Shown here one piece after another: positions 45,498-58,135 of a DNA stretch of 64,000 nucleotides. Position 1 is the stretch's first letter. Each line of letters starts with the position of its first letter. The stretch comes from Boletus sp. NGJ. Lineage: Eukaryota > Basidiomycota > Agaricomycetes > Boletales > Boletaceae. The notes below the pieces were generated by a model that saw nothing but the letters and a program-made list of their open reading frames with translations, searched no databases and was not told the origin of the DNA. The stretch is taken from the NCBI GenBank assembly GCA_019096195.1, contig JAGTXK010000036.1, forward strand, positions 43,127 to 107,126, written 5' to 3'. Both the position numbers and the translations under genes were made by a program.

Positions 45498-46658
45498 ATG
45501 TCCGCCAACTCAGTCGAGAAGGAAGCTAGGGACAACTACTACGTGCAGACCGTCCACATGGACACTGCACATGCACCTGCACCTGCACCACAGATGGCAC
45601 CGTACCAGAGGACGTACGGCAACCCTGTGTGTGGCGTTTACCGAGTGGATATCTTTGCCTGATTCTCAAACGATTGATCTTGTAGACACCTGCGGGCTTC
45701 CTTGCCTACGGAACAGTTATCTTGTGCTCGTCGGTCCTGACTCTCCACGCTGGAAATGTCTACACACCCAACTTGGTTCTCGTCTTCGCGACGTTGTATG
45801 TATTGGTTAAGTTTTTCCCGTTCAATCAGCCGCTTATTTCTTGACAGCTACGGGGGTATCGTCCAAACGCTCGTCGGCATGTGGGAAGTGTTCCTTGGGT
45901 AAGTATGCTTCGAAGTCGTCGCCAAGGACTGCTCTGACGTTTGTCAACCAGTGACACCTTCAGCGCGTAAGTTAACAGTCCGGGAACTTGCCTCAGCTCA
46001 CGTCTGATAATTCACCTCCAGTACTGTCTTCCTTACCTACGGCGGCTTCAACTTCAGTTATGGTGCCCTGTACCTGCCACAGATCGGTATAGCGTGCGTA
46101 TTTGTGTTGTATAGCGGTTGTACTCCTCGCTGATGATGGCCACAGTGCAGCGTACAGTGTCAACGGCATCCCAACGAAAGAGTTTTACAGCGCGATTGGT
46201 ATTTACCTCGCGATCTGGTGGTAAGTGTACCTTGTATCACAACAAAGAAAATTATTCACCTTTGATTATAGTCTGGTTACTTTCTGTTTTACGTGAGTAC
46301 AAATGTTCGCAGAGTCCGTGCCTCCGTTCAACGCTGGCAATGTTTACAGCATTGGTGCTTTGCGCACCACAGCTCCGATCGTCTGCACGCTCGGCTTTAC
46401 CGTTGTTTCTCTTGCTTTCCTCGCCGCCAACTCTTTCACTGGTAAGGGTTCATGTTCTAGTTTTGTCGGACGAAATGTCTGATACAACGGTCCAAATAAA
46501 AAATAGGTAACACACACCTCGCAACAGCTGGTGGTGCCTTTGGTGTCATCGCTGCATTCGGCGCATACTACGGCACTATGTCCCAGCTCTGGACCCAGAC
46601 CACGACCTTCTCCTTCATTCGTTTGCCACCCATTGTCATGGCGCCTTCGAATGTCTAA
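45498..46658 (+). CDS. AceTr (GPR1/FUN34/YaaH) acetate/ammonium transporter
   Basis: Nine exons: 45,498-45,626; 45,686-45,795; 45,848-45,898; 45,952-45,966; 46,022-46,093; 46,146-46,220; 46,272-46,292; 46,350-46,441; 46,507-46,658 (238 residues). It is a six-helix plasma-membrane protein that exports ammonium or imports acetate in yeasts. Family marks are YGNPTPAGFLAYGTVIL (normally N-P-A-P-L-G-L), YGGIVQTLVGMWEVFLGDTF, FLTYGGFNFSYGALYLP, KEFYSAIGIYLAIW, and a hydrophobic C-terminal pair ending in PPIVMAPSNV. The N-terminus is hydrophilic with APAPAP repeats. Exons 4 and 7 are only 15 and 21 nt. Transport substrate is not deducible. Confidence 0.9.
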
Positions 46659-47567
46659 GGAGAGAAGTACACGCTTCAACGCACTTATGCCTTTTATACC
46701 TTCTACCATTCTTGTTTTCTCGGCGAAAGGTCTGACATTACATCTGCGACGTAACCACCCGTTCATGCAATTTCTGGAAGCGTTGGCTCCTCGCTGAGCG
46801 AAGGATTGAACGTCGGGGTTTTGTGCTGTAGGGCTTGTGCCTCTTTCGACATGTAACGAGGGTTACGCGAATACTGTACGTGTGATGCACAACCTTTTGC
46901 TGCGAGTTCAGCATGGGAATGATAATGCACTGTCCGTTAGCCAAGATATAATGATACTCTCCACTGCGTCTCCAGTCGTTCCACCTGTGAGCCCCGGAAA
47001 TAAGAGTGCATCCTATGAAATAAATTGTACGAGAATTTGAGTCCCTAGGCTGAAGCAGAGCAAACAAGAGGACAACAATTAGCTCTTGCAGATTCAAGGC
47101 AGAGTAAGATGACAACCCGAACGAGAGACCCAACATCCCGATTCCCCTGGGCCGGCATTGAGACGCATCGACTCATACTCTTGCCGTTTGTTGGAGTGGT
47201 CATCTTCACAGAGGGTCCGTACGCGTTCGTCATGTATTTGGGGGAGTCTGAAGTCAAGAGGGTGGATTGTGGACCATGGAACCACACGGGGGTCGGAATT
47301 AACCTGTGATGATTTATGGCTTTAGCGCCAAGACGACGGGCACGTGTGCACTAATTGATCGGCTACGAAAAAGGCAGGTGACAATGAAAGTTTCTCTTTG
47401 AGAGCTCCAGTTTCTGCGGAGGACAGCGACAGAGTGGACGACGAGAAATTCTGCAGCTCTTCCGTCGACACCGTGAAGCTGGTCTTCTTTGCTGCATGCT
47501 CGACCTTCCACACCGTCCCCTTTCCTTACTCTGATTCTGGAGTTTTCTCGGCCGTTTCAGTTCCAAC
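46659..47567. other. intergenic, no gene recognised
   Basis: Short frames on both strands without domains. The 3' end is likely promoter for the following gene. Confidence 0.35.
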
Positions 47568-50503
47568 ATGGCCGAACACTCCATCCAACGTCTAACGTCC
47601 CAGTCGTCCATACCGGTCGTCACGCCCCGCCCTTCTCGTTCCTCCATCTCCTCCACTTTTCCACTTTCTCAAACGTCTCTTGTGTCCCAGTTCCGTCGCG
47701 CCTCAGAGAGTACCACCCAACTTCGCCCAGCTGCTACCTCCGTCACTTTGGCCTTGCCACAGACCCCCGTTTCGTCCATCCCATCTTTTCGTTCAATTCG
47801 CAACTTGCTCCCTTTTGCACCAGCCAAAACTTCGAATCCACCACCCAGTCCTGCCCATACACCGAAACCATCTTTTGTCAGTTTCGGGTCTCTGCGACGG
47901 ATAGCGCATGATAGAAAGAATCCCGACACTCACGCCCGTCCACAAGAGGCGGATCGAGCCCCGGTCATCGCCATCGCGAGACCTAGTCAATCTTTTGAGG
48001 AGGAAATGATAGCCCGCAAACGAAGTCGCGACATCAACAGGTCCACCTCTGACTTGAGCCCTTCATCACGAAGGAGCGAAGAACGTTACGGTATTTCCTC
48101 TCGACTTTTTGACGGGCTCGGTTTTCTAACTGGAGCGTAGTGCTGCCTTTGCCCTCTTCCGGACCACCATTGGGGGCTGATCTCTCTACCATCATCGAAG
48201 CTGAGAACTCGGGTATCTCTAAGCACATACCCTGTCTTGGGGATACGATGCATGGAGATCGCGACGATGGCTCCCTTGCGTCGCCATTCAATCTCGAACG
48301 GAATGACAAGAGTCAACTCCCATCTCCTGATTCGAGAACAGCGTCAGTTCTCGACTTGTCGACCTCCAGGCTGGCCGCCGAGGTGATGCACGCGTTAAAG
48401 GTCGAGGACGCTACCACCGGGAGTGAATGGCTGAGGGGCGTGAACGGAATCGTGGTGGAAGAAAGTCCAGATGACTCCCGTACTCCAGTATATGCAGCAT
48501 GTGACGACGGGGATCTTGATGCTGCCTTTGACTTTGGCGCACTAGATCCAGACCTCGCTGAGCTTCTCAGCCCAAACAAGCTGAACGGCAAACCCCAAAC
48601 CCCAAATCCTGGCGCCAGCCGTATCCCATCCCGAACCCATTCGCGAAATCCTGTCTCTACGCCCTCTCCCCGCCCACTGAACGGGGACGGCGTCTCCCCG
48701 CGAAGCTCCCCTCGTCTAGGTATTATTGTCCCTCCGTCAGCATCTCGCACTATTGTACAGTCATCGCCCACTAGGCGTTCCGCCTCCTTGTCCCACGCAA
48801 ACGCTACACGAGGCCCATTTTCCTCACTCCCGCGTCTCATGCGTTCAGTGACGAGTGCGCCACCTAGCGCGGCTGACCCGTCAGACGGGACTGCGACACC
48901 GTCGGCGTTGCGGGGTCCACCTAAAAAGCGACATCAACCGCCGTCACCCCTGTCATCTCAAACACACTCTTCCCAGGCACCCTCACCCGCAAGCTCCCAT
49001 GGATCGACGGATATGCCGCCCCGACGACTTGGTGGCCCCCACCTCGCCACACCGACGCGACATGTGTCATCCTATACCCCGGGGGGTTTTTCGCCATCTA
49101 CGAGCGAGAAGGCATCGTCATCCCAATTCTTGCCTCGTTCCGCCTCAGACCCTGCACGCCAGCCCAGCTCGCGTCGCAGTGTCGAGTTCAGTGGCGCATT
49201 GGAGGTCAACAAACGGCGACGGCCACACCTCTTCCTTAGCCGGAGACGAAGCATGAGCGTTGAGGATGCACGGCTGCCCCCCGAATCGGGTTCAACGTCT
49301 CCGATACGGCCTTCGTCCTCCCTATCCAACCGGCCCCCTGCTATGGAGTGGCTTGGACCAAGGACAGTGAGAGCATTCGCTGCGGCTGGACTCCTAGACG
49401 GTGACAGAGACGGATCTAACACACATGCACCGGGATCCAGCAGATACGGCTCTCTCCGGGCTCATAGTGAACGAGAGGACCGTTTCGTGCCTTCCAGGAT
49501 GGCCTTTTCCGAGGCTGCGTCGACGTCCTCTTGGGGACGCAGCGGTAGCGTGTCTCGTGGAATGACACCCTCAGAAGGCGGCCTCACATGGGGTAGCCCA
49601 ACATTTTCTGCCCCTCGTACGACCTTCTCGGGATCGACTGCACCAACGTCGATATCCGCCACGTCCTCTTCTCAACAAGCCGCGCTCCAGCTGATGAAGG
49701 AGAAGCACGACCTCGAAACTGAGGCGCTGCTCTCTGCACTCTCCGATTCACAGAGGACGACCAAGACGCTTCGGGAGGAGAATCTCCAGCTTCGGGATCG
49801 CATCCGAGAGCTTGAGGACGAACTGGACGAGACGCGCACCCAAATACACCGGTTTGCTTCTGGTGTATTACCACCACGTGCGCCGCCTCCAGGGACGTTT
49901 CCCAGGTCCCCTCATGATCGGCCAGTGCGTTTGCCTTCCCCATTGGCAGTCCCACGTCGACCGCCGATCCAGCACTCGTTCTCACATGCACATACGAATG
50001 GGCTTACGACGTCCGCTGCCGACCGGAGTGCCCAATCGTCGCGCGCGGCGTCACCTTCCCGTGGCGATTCGCCGGCGCCAGTAGCTGTAGCGGCACCACG
50101 TCCTCGTCGACGGCGCGCGAGCACGACGTCGTCTGTGTTTCCGAGCGTACCACAGAACATGTCGTTGCTCATGCTTGAAGAAACCATGCACGATCGTACA
50201 GGAGCCTTGTCTGCGCCTCCGTCCCCACCCTCGCCGACCCGCGGTATTCCACAGCGTTCGAGTCTCTGCAACGTGAGCCGCAACAGCTGCATCGTCGGGT
50301 CCGGACACGCTGCCCACAATACCCACGCCCACCATTCGTCCTCCCTCTCTTCTGGAACCCACATCTCGCCCACGATCGCTAGTTTCTCCATGACGGAAAT
50401 CCCAGGATCACCGTCGAGTCTCCAACTCCGACCCGAACACGAGTTGCATCTCGGCGATATGGCCAACCTAAGTATCTATGCTATGAGCGATGAAGAGCTA
50501 TGA
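47568..50503 (+). CDS. large disordered coiled-coil protein, uncharacterised
   Basis: Two exons: 47,568-48,090 and 48,141-50,503, joined by a 50-nt intron (GTATTT donor, CTAAC branch, GCGTAG acceptor), giving 961 residues. The protein is mostly Ser/Pro/Arg-rich and probably disordered, with phosphorylation-prone SP motifs throughout. One convincing coiled coil lies near residues 680-745 (LQLMKEKHDLETEALLSALS, then LREENLQLRDRIRELEDELD). The C-terminus is acidic and ends ANLSIYAMSDEEL. Codon usage is GC-rich, in keeping with the host compartment. A cytoskeletal or polarity scaffold is conceivable, but no domain supports it. The antisense strand is open over long stretches only because of this composition. 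Confidence 0.83.
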
Positions 50504-51025
50504 TCTCTATGCTATTCTTTCTTTCTTTCCACCCCCCGCGCGTTGTCGTTTCTCCCCGCTTTCGCTTTCGGTTTTTCTTTTTCTTTTCCTTTCTTTTGGG
50601 GCGTTTTCTTTTCTGTGCGCTCGTTGTCAGTCGATGCGTTCTATGCCGCATCTCTTTCGTTCGTCCCTCTCGGGAGGTTTTGACGTGACCCCTTTCATTC
50701 AGTACATATTAATCTTTCAGGTTTCGTTTACCATCTTGCTCTATGTTATTCATATCCTATGTAAATAGCGGTAGATGTACAATACGCCTATTTCAAGATT
50801 GAGAGCCATACGGTACATACCCCCTTCGTCAATCCTGCCCCCCCTGTTGGGATGAGCCAACGTCGAGTACATGTGATTTTACGTTACGTAGTTCATGTAA
50901 GAAAAAAAATCAAGTCTGGAGTCTAACTCTATGACCCTCCGAGCTGCTCGAGCTGGAGGTCCGTTGGGCGGGAATTCTACATACGCCCAGGAGAACATCG
51001 CCCACCGCAACATACCGTTCAACCC
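50504..51025. other. convergent 3' region, T/C-rich
   Basis: Strong pyrimidine runs at 50,510-50,620 follow the stop codon of the upstream gene, consistent with a 3' untranslated region. No gene. Confidence 0.4.
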
Positions 51026-53262
51026 TCAATGGACCGCAAACTTGGATTTCATCCGCAATCGCTCGCCGATACGATAAAAGACGAAACTAGGAATAGACGG
51101 GGGGTTGAGTCAGGCGTGGCGTCCTCACGGACATAGAAAAAAGGAAAGAAAAAAAGCAACACATCCAGACACTCACGGTAACGGTGCCATGATCGTCGTG
51201 AGACCTGCTAACAACGCCGTCGCTCCCACCGTCCCTAAACGGTCGTACATCGCAGTTGCAAACAGGGGAAACACGGCTGCAAAGGTGGATCGCAATGCAC
51301 TGTTGCTCGCCATGGCCGACGCTGCGATTGGACGGTATGCGGTCACCAGATACGTGAACGTCGATGTGAACACGAAATAAATACCGGACCCAAACGGGAT
51401 GGAGGCGATGATGGGCGCAATCCAGTGGACTTGTGGGTAGGTGGTAAATGCGAGCCAGAAGAGGCCTAAAAACAGGGCGTGAGTGCGTACCAAAGTCGAC
51501 GGGGGGTGATGGACGTACTGATTGGGACAAGAATGGCGCCAAGTTGACCCATGATGAGTCGGGCTTCCGGCGGCGGGTTACCAGAACATCTGACGGCTTC
51601 CCGGGCGACGAGTCTGAGGCTTCGTGAGCAATTTCCACAGCGTCTGGGCGATAAAGGCCAACTTATTCCAAACTGGCTGTGTAGAGATACCAGCGAACAT
51701 GCCCACTCCGATTCCAAGGAAGGTGAGACCAGTCATTTGGTCATTGAAGTGGTGGACACTCTGAAATATAATTGGATATGCCTGAAATGCGAGATAGAGG
51801 ATACCCAGAAGCAATGCATTCCTTGGCAAAATGGTTTCAACGCATATTGCACATCGATCAGGTCCAGTTGCATACCATATATCCAATAGGAGAACCATTC
51901 GATCAAAAAGCAGCAGCTCTGTGCTTAGTGAGCTCAACGATACGAAGAGGCAATCGCTCAAAACATACGGAATGGCCGGTAGCAGCTAACCATGACGGAC
52001 CTGGCTAAGCTGCCTTGAACCTTGTCCAGAGGAGCATAATAACTGTCCCCAGTAGCCTTGCGTAGCCTAAGATGACCTGAGCATACGGACATTCCGACGG
52101 TTTAGACGGCTACCTGGCTGCCTTCTTCTTCAATATGACAGGGACATATGTTTCTGGAACAAACTAAAGCATTGCCCAGTCGTCAACAATCATAACGGAT
52201 GTAGAATGGTATGACTACGCTTTACCAGAAAGAGCAGAACAATTTCGGCAAAGATCCAGCATAACATGACCCAGTACACCCATCTCCAGTACACATTCTG
52301 AGCGGAGTAGAGATCAAATACGATAAGACACCAAGAATCCACACATAGGCTCACTTGAACGACGAATCTGTTTAAAAGGGGGGTGAGGAAACGTGCGAGA
52401 CACTAGAACGTGCGTGAGTCGTGATCCATACCCTGCAATCAAGGGACCAGCCACGGGACCAATGAAAGGCGACCTCGTGTCACCACTGAGCACGACATCT
52501 TGAACAAGTCTATCACACTTACATGGTATAGACCGCCATTGGACTAGAAATTAGCGCGGGCGACGCGTGAAATACAAGACTCACTTTGCTACAGTGGTGT
52601 CAGGAAACATGTCACTGACACTACCTCCAGCGACGCTCAGGAATGCAGCACCACAGAAACCAGTGAGCAACCTGAAGAAGAGAAATACACCTGTATTTTC
52701 CTTAGATGGATTCCGGCGTCAAGGTGACTTTCACCTACCAATATTTGGAGCGAATGCTACTGGGAACGTGAAGATGAAGAAAAAAAAATATGAAACCCGA
52801 TATATGATATTTCGACCTCGACACAACTGAGTCAGCCGCAAGCTTTCGAGTATGACACTGTTGGCGTACCATACATCTCAGACAGTGGACCAACGAGGAG
52901 AGGACCAGCACCAAGCCCCAAAACAAACAGACTGATACCAAGGACTGTAACTTCGCGCGATACATGGAACGTTTGGGAAGTCCCTGCTTCTGTAAAAGCG
53001 GCCTAATAGACTCGGTATTGACACGAGAGGCTGGACGAGTGCGCGAAACACGAACCATGGAGGACGCACAGGTGACACAGAGAGAAGCCGAACTGATGAC
53101 AAGGACAGCAACCCAGCGCCTGAGAGTAGACATGCATTGTGGATTGTCTTCGACCTCCAGAGTGACGAGGAACGAATCGATGGCCTCCTTGCTGGGGGAC
53201 TGCTTCACCTCCGCCAAACCCTCGACAGTAGGGTCAAGCGTTGAGGTTCTGGTAGACATCAT
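51026..53262 (-). CDS. MFS drug:H+ antiporter-type exporter, apparent frameshift
   Basis: The reverse strand gives about 14 exons from ATG at 53,262 to TGA at 51,026-51,028. Motifs typical of fungal DHA1/polyamine-type exporters are NPQCMSTLRRWVAVLVISSA (TM1), VTVLGISLFVLGLGAGPLL and GPLSEMY (motif A region), SPFIGPVAGPLIAG (motif C), VPETYVPVILKKKAARLRK (central loop), and TGLTFLGIGVGMFAGISTQP in the second half. The C-terminal half ends IPFGSGIYFVFTSTFTYLV ... FVFYRIGERLRMKSKFAVH. Between VWNK and NPPPEARLIMGQLG (about 51,570-51,670) the frame must shift by one, and no GT donor explains it. The gene is therefore either recently broken or carries a sequence error. It probably acts at the plasma membrane; substrate unknown. 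Confidence 0.72.
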
Positions 53263-54741
53263 CAGTAGCGGCTAGGCGGGTACTGACAAGGATAGTATGA
53301 AGGTGAGCGGCAAGGTGCGGAGCGAGGCAGGCATGCACGAGTCAAAGGAATAATAATAACATCGAGCCTGTGAGTAACGGCTCCAGGTTGATGCGCTGGC
53401 GGAATATCTTTGACGAGGCTCATGGTTCGGAGTCTTTTCAAGTATACTATACAGTTGCCGCACTATGGTACTAGCCGCCACGAGACTCGGGTCGAGTTGC
53501 GCAGAGCTCACGAGAGCGGTCTGTTTCAACAAGTTGCTCGGTCAGCCAATTATCGGCCCGGAATGACAGGCAGGCTTACTGATGGCATGACATTGATAAT
53601 GCCAAGTTTCGGTGCCAACCATTATTAATTGATCACTCATCCTCATGAAGGGTTGTCAAGTCGAGCTGTCATGAACGCAAGGATGACCGAGCCCGCAGCA
53701 AGGATAGAGCTTGAATTCAATTGCGAGGGCAAATGGGCGGTCGCATTGTCACTGAAGCCACTGTACTGAACATTCCCAAGCGGGCTGCGGAAAGCACAAG
53801 TTGCATGAAATCATCATCCATCGAAATTCACAAGACCCATACTTTATTAGCACAATGGATGCGCGTACTGTGAGCCAGCGCTGTGCGTTGAAATTCGGGT
53901 CCAACTCTTGTGCTGGTTTCGTCCAACATCAAGACCATCTACTATCGCCTTGGAGTTAGTATGTACAGACGACCGAGTGACTCGGGCTATGGGTCAAAGA
54001 GACAAAATAGAAAATTAGTAATCAAAATTAAAACCTCCCTGGCTATGTCGGGCCGCACCGGACCGCTGTAGGTTGGCTTTTCAAACTCCGGTTAGGATGA
54101 CATTAGTGAGCAACTACCATCATGATAAGGACACGTGGATGGACACCAACGAACTATTCGCCGACTCGAGCAACTAGTCGGATCTTGCCAGGTATGTCTA
54201 GTCAGTGCAACTCATCCGGATCTTCTTTTGTATTTGCTCCGCGGCATCATATAGGGAAAACCTGTCCTCCCGGTAAACAAGGGCACAAGGGCATTGCCCA
54301 AACGATCTACAGCCACATGGGTCTCTCGCAGCCAGTCACTTAATCAACGTCCACGTTACCCTGCGATGGCCTCAGTCTGCCGTGCGATGTCTTGAGCCCG
54401 GTTATCAGACCGATAGCCTACTCGCATCGGGTCGTCCCTGTCAGTGGTTTGTCGGATTTGCCGGTGGCGCGAATATCTAGTCTCAGTCTGAATTCAACGG
54501 ACCATCCCTTTTCGATTGATATGACGATACGTCGTAACCACTCGCTGTCTTATATGGTCCCCGACGAAGCACCACATCCCACGAATACCTTGTTATCAGG
54601 CACACGAAGCGGCTCAAGGGACGCGCATCGGGGAGCGACGTGTCTCAACTGAGCGCCATTAGTGCGTCCCACGCGCGATGAAAGCGCATCAGAGCACGGT
54701 CATATTTTCTGATTCTGATAGATACTGATACACTTGATGCG
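53263..54741. other. intergenic 1.5 kb, no gene recognised
   Basis: Short frames on both strands lack domains and splice logic. Nothing supported. Confidence 0.3.
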
Positions 54742-55592
54742 TCAGACCCTCCAACACTCGATGCTATTGGCGGCTTTATCGAATGGAAATTCTCCGCCCC
54801 AAATCTCGACATCTCTGGAACTTTCTTCAACGCCCGCCCATAGTATCCGTATCGTCTCCCGTGCTGCGGAAATGTCGTTCACACGTCCCCCATCGAGCTC
54901 TTCTTTGCAACTCTGGTAACGTCGATGAGCATTTTAGCACCCCACATCGCGTTCTGAACCCCACCTGGATGGCTTGGCAAATGTCTGTATCGACGACTGC
55001 CAAGATATCTGCCATAGACCCTTCTTGTTCCCATCTCAACCCAGCTGTCGTCTTCACCACTGATGAGAGCAAACTGAGACTGGCGAACCCCATACCAGCG
55101 CCGTAGAGCGAACGAGCGCGGGCAAGAACACTTTCTAGTTCAGAAGTAGGAACGGCATGGATGCCATCCAGCCCAGTAGCAAATAAACCGTTGGTAGTTG
55201 CTATCCGCTTTGCATTCGTATGACGGAGCCGAGAGCGAGCTGCTGCTGTGAATGAAGCAGCAAGGCTGGGAGTGCCAGTTGCGAGCAGAGTCCTGGTGAT
55301 GGCGCGGAGACTGTGCGTGTTGAGGATGTAAGTGCATGCGTCATTGTTCGGATGTCAACAAGATACTTGCTCCTCGATGGTAGCATTAGCTATCAGAGTG
55401 TCGACCTGTAGCAGTGTGGCGAAACGAACGAGACAGAGAAGGGTGAAGACAGACATACCATCAGGTTGCTGCAGAAGCGTCATGGCAGGTGCCTGGTGAG
55501 CTTCAATGTGTATAGGAGAGAGTAGCCACGCACACATGTCCCAAGGTTTTACCATTGGTATCTTGTGGGTGAGAAGTTACCTGGGCGGGCAT
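54742..55592 (-). CDS. uncharacterised protein, C-terminal half clear
   Basis: The C-terminal part is convincing: a long frame (about 55,305-54,960) reading ITRTLLATGTPSLAASFTAA ... ELESVLARARSLYGAGMGFA ... MADILAVVDTDICQAIQ. A GTGGGG..ACCAG intron (about 54,909-54,959) joins it in phase to SCKEELDGGRVNDISAARET ... VEIWGGEFPFDKAANSIEC and a stop at 54,742-54,744. The N-terminus is uncertain. An ATG at 55,592 (MPAQ, then a GTAACT donor) and pieces reading PAMTLLQQPD and NATIEEQ lie upstream, but their phases do not all agree. Mostly helical; no domain recognised. It runs divergently from the aldo/keto reductase. Confidence 0.5.
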
Positions 55593-56081
55593 CTTGGAAA
55601 ACCTGTGGAAAAGAATGCTTGGAGGGCGGGTTATAAGAAGGACCGGACTCGTGGCTTGATTTATTTAACGCCTGGTTGCAGTGCAACTTCGGGTTCGGAT
55701 ATCAGCTGGTTGACGCCTCTAAATGGCTTCTTCCTGCCAGGAGAACAAAGCTATTTCGAGGTAAGCGTGATGATCGTCAGATCAATCCACTTGATGAAGA
55801 ACAGCCTAACCGGCAAGAAACGTCGACACAGACACCCCATTTACAAATGCACCTGTCACTCGGTCAGCTCCTTAATCACCGTTGTGGATAACAGCCGGTA
55901 CACAATTGCCTTCCCCTAGATCCACATTCAGTCTGGGCCTGACTCCGAGGACCCATGAACCAGCATAGGCGGCCTCAGCTGCACATAACTTTTGGGACGG
56001 AGTTTGATCAAGATCCATTAAAAGGGCCTCCTTCAGGAGGCTGTTATATCTCCTGCATTCCAGGACTCCTTTGTCTTCTCC

Positions 56082-57734
56082 ATGATGTCGCCGTCAAGGT
56101 CATCTGTCTCTTCGAGGGAAACATGTATTCTTGGCCCGTTTGTTGTTCCGAGAATATGGGTTGGTCTTTGGCAGCTCTCCAGTAATGCATGGGGTAGCGC
56201 GCCCGCTGCCAGAATTCGTCAGGGGATGGTGCGGCACGCCGAACTCGGTTACAATGCATTTGGTGCGAGCGCTGCTTCCAGGGTCTCTCCACTATGTCTA
56301 ATCGCTACCACTCAGACATGGTGCGGAATGCCAATTCTCCCATACAGGTTTTATTCTCACAACACATGTCATTTGTCTGTTTGCCGTCACCGATATCCTA
56401 AAGGGTAAAATATGAATGGATCTCGTGCATTTCTTACCGCTGAATTTTCTTGCAGCCGATCACTATGGGAGTGCGGAAATTCTCTTCGTGCGTAATCCCT
56501 CATTGGGCTTGGTTCATCTGGTTTTGAACGACAATCCAGGGGCAATTCAGAGGATCACTCCTGTCAAGCATGCCTGTTATTGGCGCTACCAAGTGGTGCG
56601 TTTTTAGATCCACCACTCCGACGCGCGCGGTCGTGGAATCCGCAGTGCGCGACCGCATGAAGCGTATGCGTAGTCAATCTGTCGATTTACTCCAGGTGCG
56701 TGGCCTTCTTCCCCCCAATATGAACTGATCGTCTCTATCGCTACGGTGTCAGTTTCATTGGCAAGATTACACCGATAAAGGCTATCTCACAGCTCTCCAA
56801 ATCCTTCAAGATCTCCAACATGAAGCATTGATCTCCGCAGTGGGGTTATGTAATTTCGACGCGATACATACGGATGAGATCTGTACACAGCTTGGTCCAG
56901 GGTTCATAGTGTCAAATCAGGTGCAGGTAAAAACGTTACCTCCCTAAGCCCCTGACGCGCGAGACTCATCACTCCGATAGTTCTCCTTGATTGATACGAG
57001 ACCCTTGCACGGCATGGCAGATGTATGTGAGCGACACAACGTGAAGCTGCTAACATACGGCACGCTCGTGGGTTCTATCTGATGTGATGTCGGATCTACT
57101 ATTGCTCATTGCCTCCATTGCAGTGTGGGGGATTCTTGGCAGACAAGTGGCTTGATCAGCCGGAACCAGATCTCTATGCTTGCAACTTGACGCCCTCGCA
57201 ACGAAAGGCAAGTCAAACAACCACACCGATCCCGGAATGCCTCATTTACCTCCTTTTCCCCCCTTCCTTTTCTATATTATATATATAATATCTTTAAAAT
57301 CACGCTCCCCATGCGGTCCTCGTTCCTTGGCTTAGTATCTCGATGTGATCTTGAAAGCGTGGGGAAACTGGGCGCTCTTCCAGACCCTCTTGGCAGTGCT
57401 CCGCGACGTAGGTGATCGTCACGGTGGAATCAGCATAGCCAACATCGCCACTCGTTGGATCCTTGATCACCCCTTCGTGGGCGCCGTGATCATAGGTGCG
57501 AACGCTATCACGATCTTCCTCGAGGCGGAGACTTATTCTAGTCCGGTCTTTTCTTTCCTCCCTTTTTTTCCAGGTACTCGATTGGGTGTTTCCGAGCATC
57601 CAGACGACAATCAACATGTCTTTGGCTTCACGTTGACAGAGGAGGACAGGAATACGATCGAAGCGGTGCTGGCTCAGTCCAACGGCCGCCGCATGATCAG
57701 TATGATTGGTGACTGTGGCGCTGAGTATCGCTGA
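56082..57734 (+). CDS. aldo/keto reductase family protein
   Basis: A multi-exon AKR-type TIM-barrel oxidoreductase (NAD(P)H-dependent). Readable in order are WVGLWQLSSNAWG (56,150s), GYNAFDM (split by introns), ADHYGSAEILFGQF (family D-x-A-x-x-Y-G, with the catalytic Tyr), KWCVF, VRDRMKRMRSQSVDLLQ, FHWQDYTDKGYLTALQIL (replacing the usual H-x-x-D stretch), LISAVGLCNFD, FIVSNQVQFSLID, VKLLTYGTL then CGGFLADKW, IANIATRWILDHPFVGAVIIG, TRLGVSEHPDDN and the C-terminal MISMIGDCGAEYR. Confirmed junctions include the intron at about 57,495-57,571. The exon pair around DM|ADHYG (about 56,305-56,455) loses one base of phase in my model, so this start region is unresolved. Substrate unknown. Confidence 0.75.
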
Positions 57735-58135
57735 AAGTGAAAAATGCGCTTTTGCTTGGAATAGGACAGTTACACCCCAACTTACATTTTTCATGTATCG
57801 CACATTATTGGACACATGGTCTGACCATCAAGAATGGCATTTGTGCCAGGCTTCTGGTTCAAGGGCCTGAATGTGTATACTTGGATGTGATCAAGAGATT
57901 CAGTCCTCCCATAGGCAGAAATAGAAGTTCCCGTCTTCAAGTGATTATCAACGTCGTAGGATAGACAAGCGAATCAAGTACAGCTCGTGTGATGGATGGA
58001 TGTACACATCATTGAAAGTCGAGCGCGCAAAATATTCGCCAAATGAACGAATGATGGTGGTATGATATATGTATGTGTGAATGCATGGTCCGATATAATG
58101 ACGAATGGTGTCTAGAGAAGCATCATCGTAGGGTT
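57735..58135. other. convergent 3' region
   Basis: Between the stops of the aldo/keto reductase and the hydrolase. No feature is recognised. Confidence 0.4.

Noticed and set aside
48034-50466. Long reverse-strand frames opposite the 961-residue gene
   Set aside because: They shadow a GC-rich, Ser/Pro-rich coding exon and have no domains, while the plus strand has a valid intron and a continuous frame.
54742-55592. Fungal Zn2Cys6 transcription factor
   Set aside because: No Cys6 cluster can be read upstream, and the helical C-terminal part is too short for the fungal-specific regulatory domain.
51026-57734. Specialised-metabolite cluster (MFS exporter plus aldo/keto reductase)
   Set aside because: No backbone synthase or pathway regulator is visible nearby. 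Co-location of two common families is weak evidence.
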